A stretch of 64,000 bases of DNA from Azovibrio sp. (GTDB taxonomy: Bacteria; Pseudomonadota; Gammaproteobacteria; Burkholderiales; Rhodocyclaceae). The position numbers and the translations under genes were made by a program. Below the pieces are notes generated by a model. The model was given only the letters and a program-made list of their open reading frames with translations, searched no databases and was not told where the DNA came from. The DNA lies in assembly GCA_026414665.1 (NCBI GenBank), contig JAOAIO010000001.1, positions 13,309 to 77,308 on the forward strand. Reading direction: 5' to 3'. Below are positions 18,501 through 27,586 of the stretch, in pieces (the first letter of the stretch is position 1; each line of letters begins with the position of its first letter).

Positions 18501-18899
18501 TTCGTCGAGGATGCGGAAGTGGCGATTGCCACGAGCCACCGGCTGCACCAACTCGGCGTGAAGCTCTCGCTGGACGATTTCGGCACGGGGTATTCCTCGC
18601 TCGCGTATTTGTCGCGCTTTCCCTTCGACAAGATCAAGATCGACCAGTCCTTCGTGCGCGATATTGCCTCGAATCCTACCAATGCCGCCATCGCCAATGC
18701 CACCATCGCGCTCGCCGAGAGCCTGCACATGTCCGTGCTGGCGGAAGGGGTGGAAACAGAGAGCCAGCTTCGCTGCTTGTGGTAGCGTGGTTGCGTCTTA
18801 ATGCAAGGCTTTTTGTTTAGTCCCGCGCTTGCCCCCGATGCCTTCGCGGAGCTTTTGCGCACTTCCCCGCATGCGAATTTCCCGAGGCTGAAGCCGTAG
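15522..18899 (+). pseudogene. Double-REC, PAS, GAF, PAS, GGDEF, EAL c-di-GMP protein with an in-frame amber codon in EAL
   Basis: Domains in order: REC1 (Asp57 in LLTDLSLPDGSG), REC2 (Asp193 in LLLDYRLPGMD), PAS (about 273-390), GAF (about 408-560), PAS (about 562-680), GGDEF (about 690-850, motif RLGGDEF intact near 768) and EAL (from about 865, motif VEALMRW near 897, plus DDFGTGYSSL and KIDQSFV). The start is GTG 15522, 4 nt after the response regulator. A TAG at 18783-18785 ends a 1087-aa product right after EGVETESQL. The same frame continues for 37 codons with the normal EAL ending (MQGFLFSPALAPDAFAELL) to TAG 18897-18899, with family alignment kept across the stop. The truncated product keeps the GGDEF domain but loses the last EAL strands. 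It could be a real nonsense allele, readthrough, or a sequence error. Confidence 0.9.
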
Positions 18900-18979
18900 C
18901 CGTCGCCTTGGAGCGCGCTGGATGTGCCGCTGTGCGCTAGAGCGGATGCGCCGTGCGCGAAAGCGAACGGGTTTGCGGT

Positions 18980-18985
18980 TATAAT
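18980..18985 (+). promoter_or_regulatory. Predicted -10 box of the ahcY riboswitch transcript
   Basis: A perfect TATAAT lies 10 bases ahead of the SAH aptamer, so transcription would start about where the aptamer begins. The matching -35 region (around 18957-18962, GCGAAA) is weak. Confidence 0.6.
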
Positions 18986-18995
18986 CGGCGCCTTT

Positions 18996-19121
18996 CCGAG
19001 GAGCGCTGCGAGATCAGCACGATCCCAGGCTCGGAACCCGGCGCCCAGGTCTTGGCGCCGGCCACATGTGTGAACGGCGCTCACCTTCCCAACCCTGTCG
19101 GGCGTAGGGGTCGAGGTGAGC
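18996..19121 (+). ncRNA. S-adenosylhomocysteine (SAH) riboswitch with expression platform
   Basis: The conserved aptamer core CCGAGGAGCGCTGCGA begins at 18996. P1 is CCGAG (18996-19000) with CTCGG (19030-19034). The pseudoknot is GAGCGC (19001-19006) with GCGCTC (19077-19082) in the conserved AACGGCGCTCACC context. A variable hairpin (GGCGCC arms, about 19041-19060) lies between them. Downstream, GCTCACCT (19079-19086) is perfectly complementary to AGGTGAGC (19114-19121), and this helix shares bases with the pseudoknot. SAH binding should therefore block it and turn expression on, fitting control of SAH hydrolase. Confidence 0.93.
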
Positions 19122-19167
19122 CGCTGGGCGCACCCGCCCCGGCCGCTTTTGCCAAAGGAGCATAGCC

Positions 19168-20565
19168 GTGGCTTTTAACGATTACGTCATCACCGACCTT
19201 GCGCTGGCCGATTGGGGCCGCAAGGAAATCAAGATCGCCGAGACCGAAATGCCGGGTCTCATGGCCATCCGCGAGGAATACGCGGCGGCGCAGCCCTTGA
19301 AGGGGGCGCGCATCAGCGGGTCCTTGCACATGACGATCCAAACCGCGGTGCTGATCGAGACGCTGGTGGCGCTCGGCGCCGAAGTGCGCTGGGCGTCTTG
19401 CAACATCTTCTCGACGCAGGATCATGCCGCCGCCGCCATCGCCGCTGCCGGCATCCCGGTGTTCGCCAAGAAGGGCGAGACCTTGCGCGAGTATTGGGAC
19501 TATACGCACCGCATCTTCGAGTGGCCCGATGGCGGCTATTCCAACATGATTCTCGACGATGGCGGCGATGCGACCTTGCTCTTGCACTTGGGCGCCCGCG
19601 CCGAGCAGGACCTGTCCGTGCTGGCCAAGCCCGGCTCCGAAGAAGAGACCGTGCTGTTTGCCGCGATCCGCGCCAAGCTCGCGCAAGATCCGCGCTGGTA
19701 TTCGACGCGGCTGGCGCAAATCAAGGGCGTGACGGAAGAGACCACCACCGGCGTGCATCGTCTCTACCAGATGCACCAGCGCGGCGAGCTGAAGTTCCCG
19801 GCCATCAACGTAAACGACTCCGTCACCAAGTCCAAATTCGACAACCTCTATGGCTGCCGCGAGTCGCTCGTCGATGGCATCAAGCGCGCCACCGATGTGA
19901 TGGTGGCCGGCAAGATCGCCGTGGTGTGCGGCTATGGCGATGTCGGCAAGGGCTCGGCCCAGGCCTTGCGGGCGCTGTCGGCCCAGGTCTGGGTCACCGA
20001 GATCGACCCGATCTGCGCCCTGCAAGCGGCGATGGAGGGCTACCGCGTCGTGACCATGGACTATGCTTGCGACAAGGCCGACATCTTCGTGACCGCCACC
20101 GGCAATTACCATGTGATCACGCATGAGCACATGGTGAAGATGAAGCACAACGCCATCGTCTGCAACATCGGCCATTTCGACAACGAGATCGATGTCGCAG
20201 CCCTCGAGCAGTACCCGTGGGAAGAGATCAAGCCCCAGGTCGACCACGTCATCTTCCCGTCGGGCCGGCGCATCATCCTGCTCGCCAAGGGGCGGCTCGT
20301 GAATTTGGGCTGCGCTACCGGGCATCCCAGCTATGTCATGTCGTCCTCGTTCGCCAACCAGGTGCTGGCGCAGATCGAGCTGTTTACCAAGACTGCGGCC
20401 TATCCGATCGGCGTTTATACCCTGCCCAAGCATTTGGATGAAAAGGTGGCGCGCTTGCAGCTCAAGACACTGGGGGCGCAGCTCACCACCCTCACGCCCG
20501 AGCAGGCGGCTTATATCGGCGTGCCGATCGAAGGTCCGTACAAGGCCGAGCACTACCGCTATTGA
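19168..20565 (+). CDS. ahcY: Adenosylhomocysteinase (SAH hydrolase)
   Basis: 465-aa NAD-dependent enzyme that splits SAH into homocysteine and adenosine, relieving product inhibition of methyltransferases. The NAD-binding motif is [16 protein letters not shown], and [25 protein letters not shown] is the family signature. The C-terminus ends in the invariant YKAEHYRY-type tail. The start is GTG 19168, with AAAGGAG 8 nt upstream. It is the first gene of ahcY-tlyA-metF behind the SAH riboswitch. Confidence 0.98.
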   Translation: MAFNDYVITDLALADWGRKEIKIAETEMPGLMAIREEYAAAQPLKGARISGSLHMTIQTAVLIETLVALGAEVRWASCNIFSTQDHAAAAIAAAGIPVFAKKGETLREYWDYTHRIFEWPDGGYSNMILDDGGDATLLLHLGARAEQDLSVLAKPGSEEETVLFAAIRAKLAQDPRWYSTRLAQIKGVTEETTTGVHRLYQMHQRGELKFPAINVNDSVTKSKFDNLYGCRESLVDGIKRATDVMVAGKIAVVCGYGDVGKGSAQALRALSAQVWVTEIDPICALQAAMEGYRVVTMDYACDKADIFVTATGNYHVITHEHMVKMKHNAIVCNIGHFDNEIDVAALEQYPWEEIKPQVDHVIFPSGRRIILLAKGRLVNLGCATGHPSYVMSSSFANQVLAQIELFTKTAAYPIGVYTLPKHLDEKVARLQLKTLGAQLTTLTPEQAAYIGVPIEGPYKAEHYRY

Positions 20566-20604
20566 GACACACGGCGTGGCGCCGGCTGCTGGCAGGGGCA
20601 TGCG

Positions 20605-21432
20605 ATGTCGATGAATTCCTTTCATGGCCGCCAACCGCGTCCGGCGCCGTCGCTGCGGCACAAGGCGCGGCCCGGGCGGCAGGGGCTGCGGCTCGATCAA
20701 GTCCTGGTCGAGCAGGGCCTAGCCGCTTCGCGCAGCATCGCCCAGCGCCTGATAGCCGCTGGCCGGGTGCGCCATGCCGGCGAGGTGTTGCGCAAGCCGG
20801 CGCTGCTCGTGCCGGCCGATGCGTGCTTGGAAGTCGAGCCGGACGATGCGGATCGTTACGTCTCGCGCGGCGGGCTCAAGCTCGCCGGCGCGTTGCGTCA
20901 TAGCGGCATCGATGTGCGTGGTTGTGTCTGCCTCGATGTTGGTCAGTCCACTGGCGGCTTCAGCGACTGCCTACTACAGGCCGGCGCGGCGCGGGTGGTG
21001 GGCGTGGATGTCGGGCATGGCCAGCTGCATCCGCGCCTTGTGGCCGATCCGCGCGTTACCGCCTTGGCCGGCATCAACTGTCGTAGCCTGACAGCGGCCG
21101 ATCTGGGCGCTGCCCTGCCCGCCGCGGGGTTTGACCTGATCGTAGCGGATGTGAGCTTCATCTCGCTCACCCTGATCTTGCCGTGTCTGCCGGCGCTGCT
21201 CGCTGCCCATGGCCAGATGTTGCTCTTGGTCAAACCCCAGTTCGAGGTAGGGCCGGGCGGCATCGGCAAGGGCGGCATCGTGCGCGACCCGGCGCTGTAC
21301 CTTGAAGTGGAGCGCAAGCTACGCCAATGCTGCGCCGCGCTGCGGCTGGAGGTGCGGGACTGGTTCGACAGCCCGATCAGCGGTAGCGATGGCAACCGCG
21401 AATTTTTTATTTGGACCCGACATGCACACTGA
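20605..21432 (+). CDS. tlyA: TlyA family rRNA (cytidine-2'-O)-methyltransferase / hemolysin-like protein
   Basis: 275 aa. It has an N-terminal S4 RNA-binding domain (GLRLDQVLVEQGLAASRSIAQRLIAAGRV) followed by an FtsJ-like SAM methyltransferase domain (YVSRGGLKLAGAL, CLDVGQSTGGFSDCLLQAGA, ADVSFISL, LVKPQFEVG). TlyA proteins 2'-O-methylate rRNA cytidines; the target in this organism is inferred from the family. It lies 39 nt after ahcY and overlaps metF by 11 nt. Since the enzyme makes SAH, placement behind the SAH switch is logical. Confidence 0.92.
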   Translation: MSMNSFHGRQPRPAPSLRHKARPGRQGLRLDQVLVEQGLAASRSIAQRLIAAGRVRHAGEVLRKPALLVPADACLEVEPDDADRYVSRGGLKLAGALRHSGIDVRGCVCLDVGQSTGGFSDCLLQAGAARVVGVDVGHGQLHPRLVADPRVTALAGINCRSLTAADLGAALPAAGFDLIVADVSFISLTLILPCLPALLAAHGQMLLLVKPQFEVGPGGIGKGGIVRDPALYLEVERKLRQCCAALRLEVRDWFDSPISGSDGNREFFIWTRHAH

Positions 21433-22261
21433 ACTGTCGATCGAATTCTTTCCTCCTCAAACCCCGGAGGGCGCCGCCAAGCTCAAGCTCGAGCGTGCCC
21501 AGCTCGCGGCCCTCAAGCCGGCGTTCTTCTCGGTTACTTACGGGGCGGGCGGCTCGACCCAGGCGCGCACCTTTGCCACCGTTCGGGAAATTGCCGCCGA
21601 GGGCCATCAGGCTGCGCCGCATCTTTCGTGCATCGGTTCGACCAAGGCTGGCATCCGCGACATCCTCGCCTATTTCAAGCAGGAAGGCATCCGGCGCATC
21701 GTCGCCTTGCGTGGCGATTTGCCATCCGGCATGGCCGACCCCGGCGAGCTGCGCTATGCCAATGAGCTTGTGGAGTTCATCCGTGCTGAAACCGGCGACT
21801 GGTTTCACATCGAGGTGGCGGCCTACCCGGAATGGCACCCCCAGGCCAGGAGTCCCCGTGACGACTTGCAGAATTTCGCCCGTAAGGTGAAAGCCGGCGC
21901 CGATTCGGCGATTACGCAGTACTTTTACAATGCCGATGCCTACTTCCACTTCGTCGATGAGGTGCGGGCCCTGGGAGTGGAGATACCCATCGTCCCTGGC
22001 ATCATGCCGATCGGCAGCTTCTCGAAGCTGGCGCGCTTTTCGGATGCCTGTGGCGCCGACCTGCCGCGTTGGATGCGCAAGAAATTCGAGAGCTATGGCG
22101 ATGATCTCGAATCGATCCGCGCCTTCGGCCTCGATGTCGTTACCGAATTGTGCGAGCGCCTGCTGGCTGGCGGCGCCCCGGGGCTGCACTTTTATTCCAT
22201 GAATCAAGCCGGGCTGACCTTGGCCATTTGGCAGCGTCTGACCGGGTGCGCCGCAGGCTGA
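21422..22261 (+). CDS. metF: 5,10-methylenetetrahydrofolate reductase
   Basis: 279-aa FAD-dependent TIM-barrel enzyme supplying 5-methyl-THF for methionine synthase. Motifs: IEFFPPQTPEGAAKL at the N-terminus (catalytic Glu), FFSVTYGAGGSTQ, HLSCIGSTKAGI, ALRGDLP, ITQYFYNADAY, VPGIMPIGSFSKL and LHFYSMNQA. The ATG at 21422 gives the normal N-terminus and overlaps the tlyA stop by 11 nt. It completes the homocysteine remethylation set and is probably governed by the SAH riboswitch. Confidence 0.97.
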   Translation: MHTELSIEFFPPQTPEGAAKLKLERAQLAALKPAFFSVTYGAGGSTQARTFATVREIAAEGHQAAPHLSCIGSTKAGIRDILAYFKQEGIRRIVALRGDLPSGMADPGELRYANELVEFIRAETGDWFHIEVAAYPEWHPQARSPRDDLQNFARKVKAGADSAITQYFYNADAYFHFVDEVRALGVEIPIVPGIMPIGSFSKLARFSDACGADLPRWMRKKFESYGDDLESIRAFGLDVVTELCERLLAGGAPGLHFYSMNQAGLTLAIWQRLTGCAAG

Positions 22262-22278
22262 CGGCCGGCGGCGCGGCT

Positions 22279-23801
22279 TCAGCGCCGGCGCGTGCCGCCC
22301 CCCATGATGGAGCCCAGCACGCCGCGGATGATGGCGCGCCCGACTTGCGAGCCGATGGCGCGGGCGGCGGATTTGGCGAGCGTCTCGACCACGCCTTCGC
22401 GGCTATTGCCGCGTGGCCGCGAGGGCGTTGGGGCGCCGCCGCCGAACAGGTCGCCGAGACCATCGAGCATTCCGCCCGGGCGGTCCGGGTCGGCGGCGCG
22501 CTCGCTGGGCGCCGCGCTCGGCCGCGGCGTCTGGCCTTTGAGTTTTTCGTAGGCGGATTCGCGGTCGATGGCCTGTTCGTAATGACCGTAGAGCAACGAG
22601 CCCCGGATGGCGGCCTGGCGCTCGGCCGCGTCGAGCGGGCCGATGCGTGACGTGGGGGGAAGGATGAAGGCGCGCTCGACCATGTTCGGCCGACCCTTTT
22701 CATCCAGGAAGGAAACCAAGGCCTCGCCCACGCCCAACTCGGTGATGGCCGTAGCCGCGTCGAAATTCGGGTTGGCGCGCAAGGTCTCGGCAGCGACCTT
22801 GACTGCCTTTTGATCTCGCGGCGTGAAGGCGCGTAGCGCATGTTGCACACGGTTGCCGAGCTGGCCTAGCACCGTATCGGGCACGTCGAGCGGGTTCTGG
22901 CTGACGAAATAGACGCCGACACCCTTGGAGCGAATCAGGCGCACCACCTGCTCGATTTTTCCAAGAGCACCGCCGGCGCCTCGTTGAAGAGCAGGTGCGC
23001 TTCGTCGAAGAAGAACACGAGCTTGGGCTTTTCCAGGTCGCCGGCTTCGGGTAGTTGCTCGAACAGCTCGGCGAGCAGCCAGAGTAAGAAGGTCGAATAA
23101 AGCCGCGGGGCGTGCATCAGCTTTTCCGCGGCGAGCACGTTGATGACGCCGCGCCCGTGCGCGTCGGTCTGCATCAGGTCGTGGATGTCGAGCATGGGCT
23201 CGCCGAAGAACACATCGCCGCCTTGCTCCTCCAGGGTGAGCAGGTTGCGCTGAATGGCGCCGATCGAGGCGGCTGAAACGTTGCCGTACTCGGTCGTGAG
23301 GCGCTTGGCGTGTTCGCCGACGTATTGCACCATGGCGCGCAGATCTTTGAGATCGAGGAGCAAGAGGCCTTGATCGTCGGCGATCTTGAAGACGAGTTGC
23401 AGCACGCTGGCCTGCGTGTCGTTTAGATTGAGGAGCCGCGCCAGCAGAATGGGGCCCATGTCCGAGATCGTGGCCCGTACCGGGTGCCCGTTCGTGCCGA
23501 ACACATCCCAGAACACCGTGGTGTAGGCCTGGGGTTGCCAATCGTTTACCCCGAGGGATGCGAGTCGTGCCTCCAGCTTGGGGCTGCGCTGGCCAGGAGC
23601 GGCAAGGCCGGACAGGTCGCCTTTGACATCGGCCATGAACACCGGCACACCGATGCGGGCGAAGCGCTCGGCGAGCACCTGCAAGGTGATGGTCTTGCCA
23701 GTCCCGGTGGCGCCGGTGATCAGGCCATGGCGATTGGCGAGGGCGGGGAGCAGGGCGATGTCGCGGTCTTGATGCCGGGCGACGACGAGTGGTGCGGTCA
23801 T
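22279..23801 (-). pseudogene. yjgR: YjgR/HerA-like ATPase (DUF853) with a -1 frameshift
   Basis: The gene starts [12 protein letters not shown] at 23801. Walker A is [16 protein letters not shown] near residue 27 and Walker B is [12 protein letters not shown]. The first frame stops at 22935 after [14 protein letters not shown]. The family sequence continues in another frame as [23 protein letters not shown] through to GGGTRRR and the stop at 22279. The switch falls in a run of five A on the coding strand (plus TTTTT at 22956-22960); a sixth A would restore [11 protein letters not shown]. About 290 N-terminal and 220 C-terminal residues are otherwise intact, so a homopolymer sequencing error, slippage or a very recent mutation are all possible. 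Function: putative membrane-associated or DNA-translocating ATPase, not established. Confidence 0.88.
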
Positions 23802-23818
23802 GGGCGGGCCTGTGCGTA

Positions 23819-23827
23819 TGCTAGAAT
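23819..23827 (+). promoter_or_regulatory. Extended -10 promoter element of yebC
   Basis: TGCTAGAAT: a TG one base ahead of TAGAAT (23822-23827), about 42 bases before the yebC ATG. It also lies just upstream of the divergent yjgR start. No convincing -35 was seen, as is usual for extended -10 promoters. Confidence 0.5.
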
Positions 23828-23868
23828 CTGCCGATTCTATCAACGCTTTCAGGCATTTGAGGTACACC

Positions 23869-24594
23869 ATGGCCGGACATTCCAAATGGGCCAACATCCA
23901 GCATCGCAAGGGGCGCCAGGACGAAAAGCGCGGCGCCACTTTCTCCAAGATTGCCAAGGAAATCACGGTCGCTGCCAAGCTTGGCGGCGGCGACCCGGGC
24001 TTCAACCCGCGCCTGCGCGTGGCCGTCGATAAGGCCAAAGCCAACAATATGCCCAAAGATAAGATCGAGACCGCCATCAAGAAGGGTACCGGCGAGCTCG
24101 AAGGCGTCGATTACATCGAGGTGCGCTACGAGGGCTATGGACCAGGCGGCGCCGCGGTGATGGTCGATTGCCTGACCGACAACAAGACCCGCACCGTGGC
24201 CGAAGTGCGGCACGCCTTCAACAAATACGGCGGCAACATGGGCACTGATGGCTGCGTTGCCTTCCAGTTCAAGCACTGCGGCCAGATGATCTTCGCGCCC
24301 GGCACCGACGAGGCCGCCCTGATGGAGGCTGCGATCGAGGCGGGCGCCGAGGACGTGGCGACGAATGACGATGGTTCGATCGAGGTGATTACGAGTCCGG
24401 CCGATTTCATCGCCGTCAAGGATGCCCTGGATGCCGCCGGCTTCAAGCCCGAATTCGCCGAGGTCACGATGAAGCCCGAGGCCGAAACCGAGCTTGCGGG
24501 CGAAGATGCGGTACGGATGCAAAAGCTGCTCGATGCGCTCGAGAGTCTCGACGACGTGCAGGAAATCTATACCACTGCCGTCATGGCCGCGTGA
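23869..24594 (+). CDS. yebC: YebC/PmpR family protein
   Basis: 241 aa beginning with the invariant [15 protein letters not shown]. The family also shows [53 protein letters not shown] and [16 protein letters not shown]. Long annotated as a transcriptional regulator, the YebC/TACO1 family has more recently been tied to translation. The ATG at 23869 has GAGG 6 nt upstream. Often found near ruvC, as here. A terminator follows. Confidence 0.97.
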   Translation: MAGHSKWANIQHRKGRQDEKRGATFSKIAKEITVAAKLGGGDPGFNPRLRVAVDKAKANNMPKDKIETAIKKGTGELEGVDYIEVRYEGYGPGGAAVMVDCLTDNKTRTVAEVRHAFNKYGGNMGTDGCVAFQFKHCGQMIFAPGTDEAALMEAAIEAGAEDVATNDDGSIEVITSPADFIAVKDALDAAGFKPEFAEVTMKPEAETELAGEDAVRMQKLLDALESLDDVQEIYTTAVMAA

Positions 24595-24614
24595 TGCCTG
24601 GGATGCGGCCTCGC

Positions 24615-24644
24615 AAGGCGGCGCTTGGCGCCGCCTTCGTTTTT
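24615..24644 (+). terminator. Rho-independent terminator after yebC
   Basis: A 10-bp perfect stem AAGGCGGCGC / GCGCCGCCTT (24615-24624, 24628-24637) with loop TTG, then CG and five T (24640-24644). It separates yebC from the DMT permease and may leave partial readthrough into the ruv run. Confidence 0.88.
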
Positions 24645-24661
24645 GCGGGGGAGTTCGCTTG

Positions 24662-25513
24662 ATGCAGCCCCTGCTGCCGCCCTTGTTCGTCTTGCTCTGG
24701 AGCACCGGCTTCATCGGTGCCAAGTTCGGCCTGCCCTACGCCGAGCCTTTGACCTTCTTGCTCTGGCGCTATGCCCTCGTGGTGGCCTTGATGCTGCCGA
24801 TCGTGCGCCTGACCCGGGCGCCCTGGCCGAAATCGCCGTGCCAATGGCTGCACATTGGCGTGACCGGGGTGCTGCTCCACGGTTGCTACCTGGGAGGCGT
24901 GTTTACCGCCATCCATCAGGGCCTGCCGGCCGGGGTGACGGCCCTGGTGGTGGGCCTGCAGCCCCTGCTCACGGCCCTGGCCGCCGGCGGGCTGCTCGGC
25001 GAGCAGGTCTTGCCCCGCCAATGGCTGGGCCTGGCTCTGGGCTTCTTGGGCGTCGGCTTGGTGGTGTCCGACAAGCTAGCTGGCGGCGCGGCGGCCAGCA
25101 TGTTTCTGCCGGCCCTGGTGGCCCTGGCCGGCATCACCTTCGGCACCTTGTACCAGAAGCGTTTCTGCGCCCGCTTCGATCTGCGCACCGGCTCGGTGCT
25201 CCAGTTCGTGCCGGCGGCGCTGTGCACGCTGCCGCTGGCCTTGGCCACCGAAACCATGGCGGTGGACTGGCAAGCTGAGTTCATCTTCGCGCTCATGTGG
25301 CTGGTGCTAGTGCTGTCGATTGGCGCCATCACGCTCTTCAATCTGTTGATCCGCCAGGGTAGCGCCGTGCATGTGACGCGGCTCTTTTATCTGACGCCGC
25401 CGACCACGGCGCTCATCGCCTGGGGGCTGTTCGGCGAAACCTTGGCGCCTTTGGCCTTGGCCGGCATGGGCTTGGCGGCGCTGGGCGTCTATCTGGCAAG
25501 AGGCAAGGCATGA
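24662..25513 (+). CDS. EamA/DMT superfamily permease
   Basis: 283 aa with about ten hydrophobic helices in two EamA repeats ([21 protein letters not shown] ... and [21 protein letters not shown] ...). The second repeat ends [29 protein letters not shown]. Probably an exporter of amino acids or metabolites; the substrate cannot be predicted. The ATG at 24662 follows GGGGGAG at 7 nt. Its stop overlaps ruvC by 4 nt, so it is translationally coupled to the Holliday-junction genes. Confidence 0.88.
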   Translation: MQPLLPPLFVLLWSTGFIGAKFGLPYAEPLTFLLWRYALVVALMLPIVRLTRAPWPKSPCQWLHIGVTGVLLHGCYLGGVFTAIHQGLPAGVTALVVGLQPLLTALAAGGLLGEQVLPRQWLGLALGFLGVGLVVSDKLAGGAAASMFLPALVALAGITFGTLYQKRFCARFDLRTGSVLQFVPAALCTLPLALATETMAVDWQAEFIFALMWLVLVLSIGAITLFNLLIRQGSAVHVTRLFYLTPPTTALIAWGLFGETLAPLALAGMGLAALGVYLARGKA

Positions 25514-26040
25514 CGAGGATTCTGGGCATCGACCCGGGCTTGCGGGTGACCGGCTTTGGCGTGATCGACAAGGACGGCAGCCAGCTCCGCTATGTGGCGA
25601 GCGGCTGCATTCGGACCTGCGACCGGGAAACCCTACCGCAGCGCATCGCTACCTTGTTCAACGGCATTGGCGAGGTGATGGCGACCTACCAGCCCGATGC
25701 GGCGGCGGTGGAAATCGTGTTCGTGAACGTCAATCCGCAATCGACCCTGCTCCTTGGCCAGGCCCGCGGCGCGGCGCTCTCGGCTTTGGCGCAGGGCGGG
25801 CTGCCGGTGGCGGAATACACGGCGCTGCAAGTAAAGCAGGCGGTGGTGGGGCACGGCAAGGCGGCCAAGGCGCAGGTGCAGCACATGGTGGTGCGGCTGC
25901 TCCAGCTCGCCGGCACGCCGGCGGCCGATGCGGCCGATGCGCTTGCCTGTGCCATCTGTCACGCGCACGGCGGGTTGGGCGGCATGGCGGCGCTAGGCGG
26001 CCGCGCGTATCGCGTCCGTAACGGCCGCCTGATAGGATGA
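25510..26040 (+). CDS. ruvC: Holliday junction resolvase RuvC
   Basis: 176-aa RNase H-fold endonuclease that cuts four-way junctions. First catalytic Asp in [16 protein letters not shown] (Asp7), Glu in [14 protein letters not shown], and the C-terminal acidic pair in [16 protein letters not shown]. Length is normal. It overlaps the DMT gene by 4 nt and is followed 4 nt later by the prenyltransferase, in a run that also carries ruvA and ruvB. Confidence 0.97.
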   Translation: MTRILGIDPGLRVTGFGVIDKDGSQLRYVASGCIRTCDRETLPQRIATLFNGIGEVMATYQPDAAAVEIVFVNVNPQSTLLLGQARGAALSALAQGGLPVAEYTALQVKQAVVGHGKAAKAQVQHMVVRLLQLAGTPAADAADALACAICHAHGGLGGMAALGGRAYRVRNGRLIG

Positions 26041-26044
26041 TGCC

Positions 26045-26992
26045 ATGCAGCCTGCCGAACCGACCCTAAGCCGTTTTGCCAATCCTTTGGCCAAGTATCT
26101 GGCCGCTACTCGGCCGGCTTTTCTTGGCGTGACCTTGGTAGCCTGCTTGATCGGCTTTGCCTCGGCGCGCCTCAATGGTTTTGCCGTCCTACTCGATAAG
26201 GCATGGGTGACGCTGTGCTTTGCCCTCGTGGCGCACGCCGGGGTGAATGTCATCAACGATTACTACGACGCCTTGAATGGCTCGGATGCGGCCAATACCG
26301 GGCGCATCTTTCCCTTTACTGGCGGCAGCCGCTTCATCCAGAACGGGGTGTTGAGCCTACGCGCCACCGCCGGCTTCGGCTACGGTCTCTTGCTGGCCGT
26401 GATTCCCGCCGGCCTGTGGTTGATGCAGGTGTCGAGTCCCGACTTGTTCTGGATCGGCCTCGGCGGGCTCTTGGTCGGCTGGGCCTATTCGGCGCCGCCG
26501 TTGAAACTCATGGCCAGGGGCTTGGGCGAGTTGGCCATCGTGGCGGGCTGGCTGTTCGTGGTGGTCGGCGCCGACATGGTGCTGCGCGGTGGCTTTGCCT
26601 TGCAGCCATGGCTAGCGGGCCTACCCTATGCGCTGTTGGTGGCCAACATTCTCTTCATCAACCAGTTTCCCGATTGCGAGGCCGATGCGCTCGCCGGCAA
26701 GCGCACCTTGGTCGTGCGCTTAGGGCCGGGCGAGGCGCGCTGGGGCTATCTCGCCATCGCTGCTGGCGCCTATGGGCTGTTGCTCTTTTTCGTGGCGCGC
26801 AATCTGTTGCCGATCTATGCCGCGGCGGGAGCCTTGGCCTTGCCGCTCTCCTTCAAGGCGGCGCGTCAGTTGCTGACCCATGCCGCCGAGCCGGGGCGGC
26901 TGGCGCCGGCCATCAAGCTTTCCATCCTTGCCGCCCATGCGAGCGGGCTGCTGCTTGCGGCGGGGCTTTACTTTGCGGGGCAATTGCCATGA
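26045..26992 (+). CDS. UbiA superfamily prenyltransferase (MenA-like)
   Basis: 315-aa polytopic protein. The first aspartate-rich motif is [14 protein letters not shown] (NDxxD type) followed by [13 protein letters not shown], and the second motif is [22 protein letters not shown]. The pattern resembles 1,4-dihydroxy-2-naphthoate prenyltransferases more than UbiA, but no other menaquinone gene is in the window, so the acceptor is uncertain. It lies between ruvC and ruvA, overlapping ruvA by 4 nt (ATGA). Confidence 0.85.
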   Translation: MQPAEPTLSRFANPLAKYLAATRPAFLGVTLVACLIGFASARLNGFAVLLDKAWVTLCFALVAHAGVNVINDYYDALNGSDAANTGRIFPFTGGSRFIQNGVLSLRATAGFGYGLLLAVIPAGLWLMQVSSPDLFWIGLGGLLVGWAYSAPPLKLMARGLGELAIVAGWLFVVVGADMVLRGGFALQPWLAGLPYALLVANILFINQFPDCEADALAGKRTLVVRLGPGEARWGYLAIAAGAYGLLLFFVARNLLPIYAAAGALALPLSFKAARQLLTHAAEPGRLAPAIKLSILAAHASGLLLAAGLYFAGQLP

Positions 26993-27576
26993 TTGGACGT
27001 CTTTCGGGCCGCCTGGCCGAGAAAAACCCACCGCAGATCTTGATCGACGTAGGCGGCGTCGGCTATGAGCTGGATGTGCCGATGAGCACGTTCTACCACT
27101 TGCCGGCGCTGGGTGAGCCGGTGACGCTGCTCATCCATCATGCCGTACGCGAGGACGGGCATTTTCTTTATGGCTTTACCACGCCCGAGGAACGGGCCGC
27201 TTTCCGCCAGCTGCTGAAGATTTCCGGGGTGGGCGCCCGCATCGCCTTGGCGGTGCTCTCCGGCCTGTCAGTACAAGATCTGGCCAGCGCCGTGGCGCGC
27301 CAGGAGGCGGGCTGGCTCACCCGGATTCCGGGCATCGGCAAGAAGACCGCCGAGCGCCTGCTGCTCGAACTCAAGGGCAAGCTGCCCACGGCGCCGGGAG
27401 GGGCGGCCCCGGCTCCCGGGGCGCTGCCGGCCGGGGATGGGGAGGACGTGCTGCATGCCCTGCTCGCCTTGGGCTACCACGAGAAAGAAGCGCTCGCCGC
27501 CCTGAAAACCCTCCCGCCCGGCCTGACTACCGCCGAGGGCATTCGCCAGGCGCTCAAGATCCTGGGCAAATTCTGA
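26989..27576 (+). CDS. ruvA: Holliday junction branch migration protein RuvA
   Basis: 195 aa starting [28 protein letters not shown]. Two helix-hairpin-helix motifs are seen ([19 protein letters not shown] and [23 protein letters not shown]), then a Pro/Ala linker and the C-terminal RuvB-binding domain III ([21 protein letters not shown]). It tetramerises on the junction and loads RuvB. The start overlaps the prenyltransferase stop. Confidence 0.97.
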   Translation: MIGRLSGRLAEKNPPQILIDVGGVGYELDVPMSTFYHLPALGEPVTLLIHHAVREDGHFLYGFTTPEERAAFRQLLKISGVGARIALAVLSGLSVQDLASAVARQEAGWLTRIPGIGKKTAERLLLELKGKLPTAPGGAAPAPGALPAGDGEDVLHALLALGYHEKEALAALKTLPPGLTTAEGIRQALKILGKF

Positions 27577-27586
27577 AGGCAAGTCC

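Noticed and set aside
19081-20700. 539-codon open frame on the minus strand opposite ahcY
   Set aside because: High-GC codon bias of ahcY keeps the opposite strand free of stops. The product is low-complexity and His/Gly/Arg-rich, while the plus-strand product is a textbook AhcY.
26203-26988. Upstream extension of the ruvA frame through the prenyltransferase gene
   Set aside because: The first part is Arg/Gly/Leu-rich noise in another frame of the prenyltransferase; RuvA begins at 26989 with its canonical MIGRLSG.
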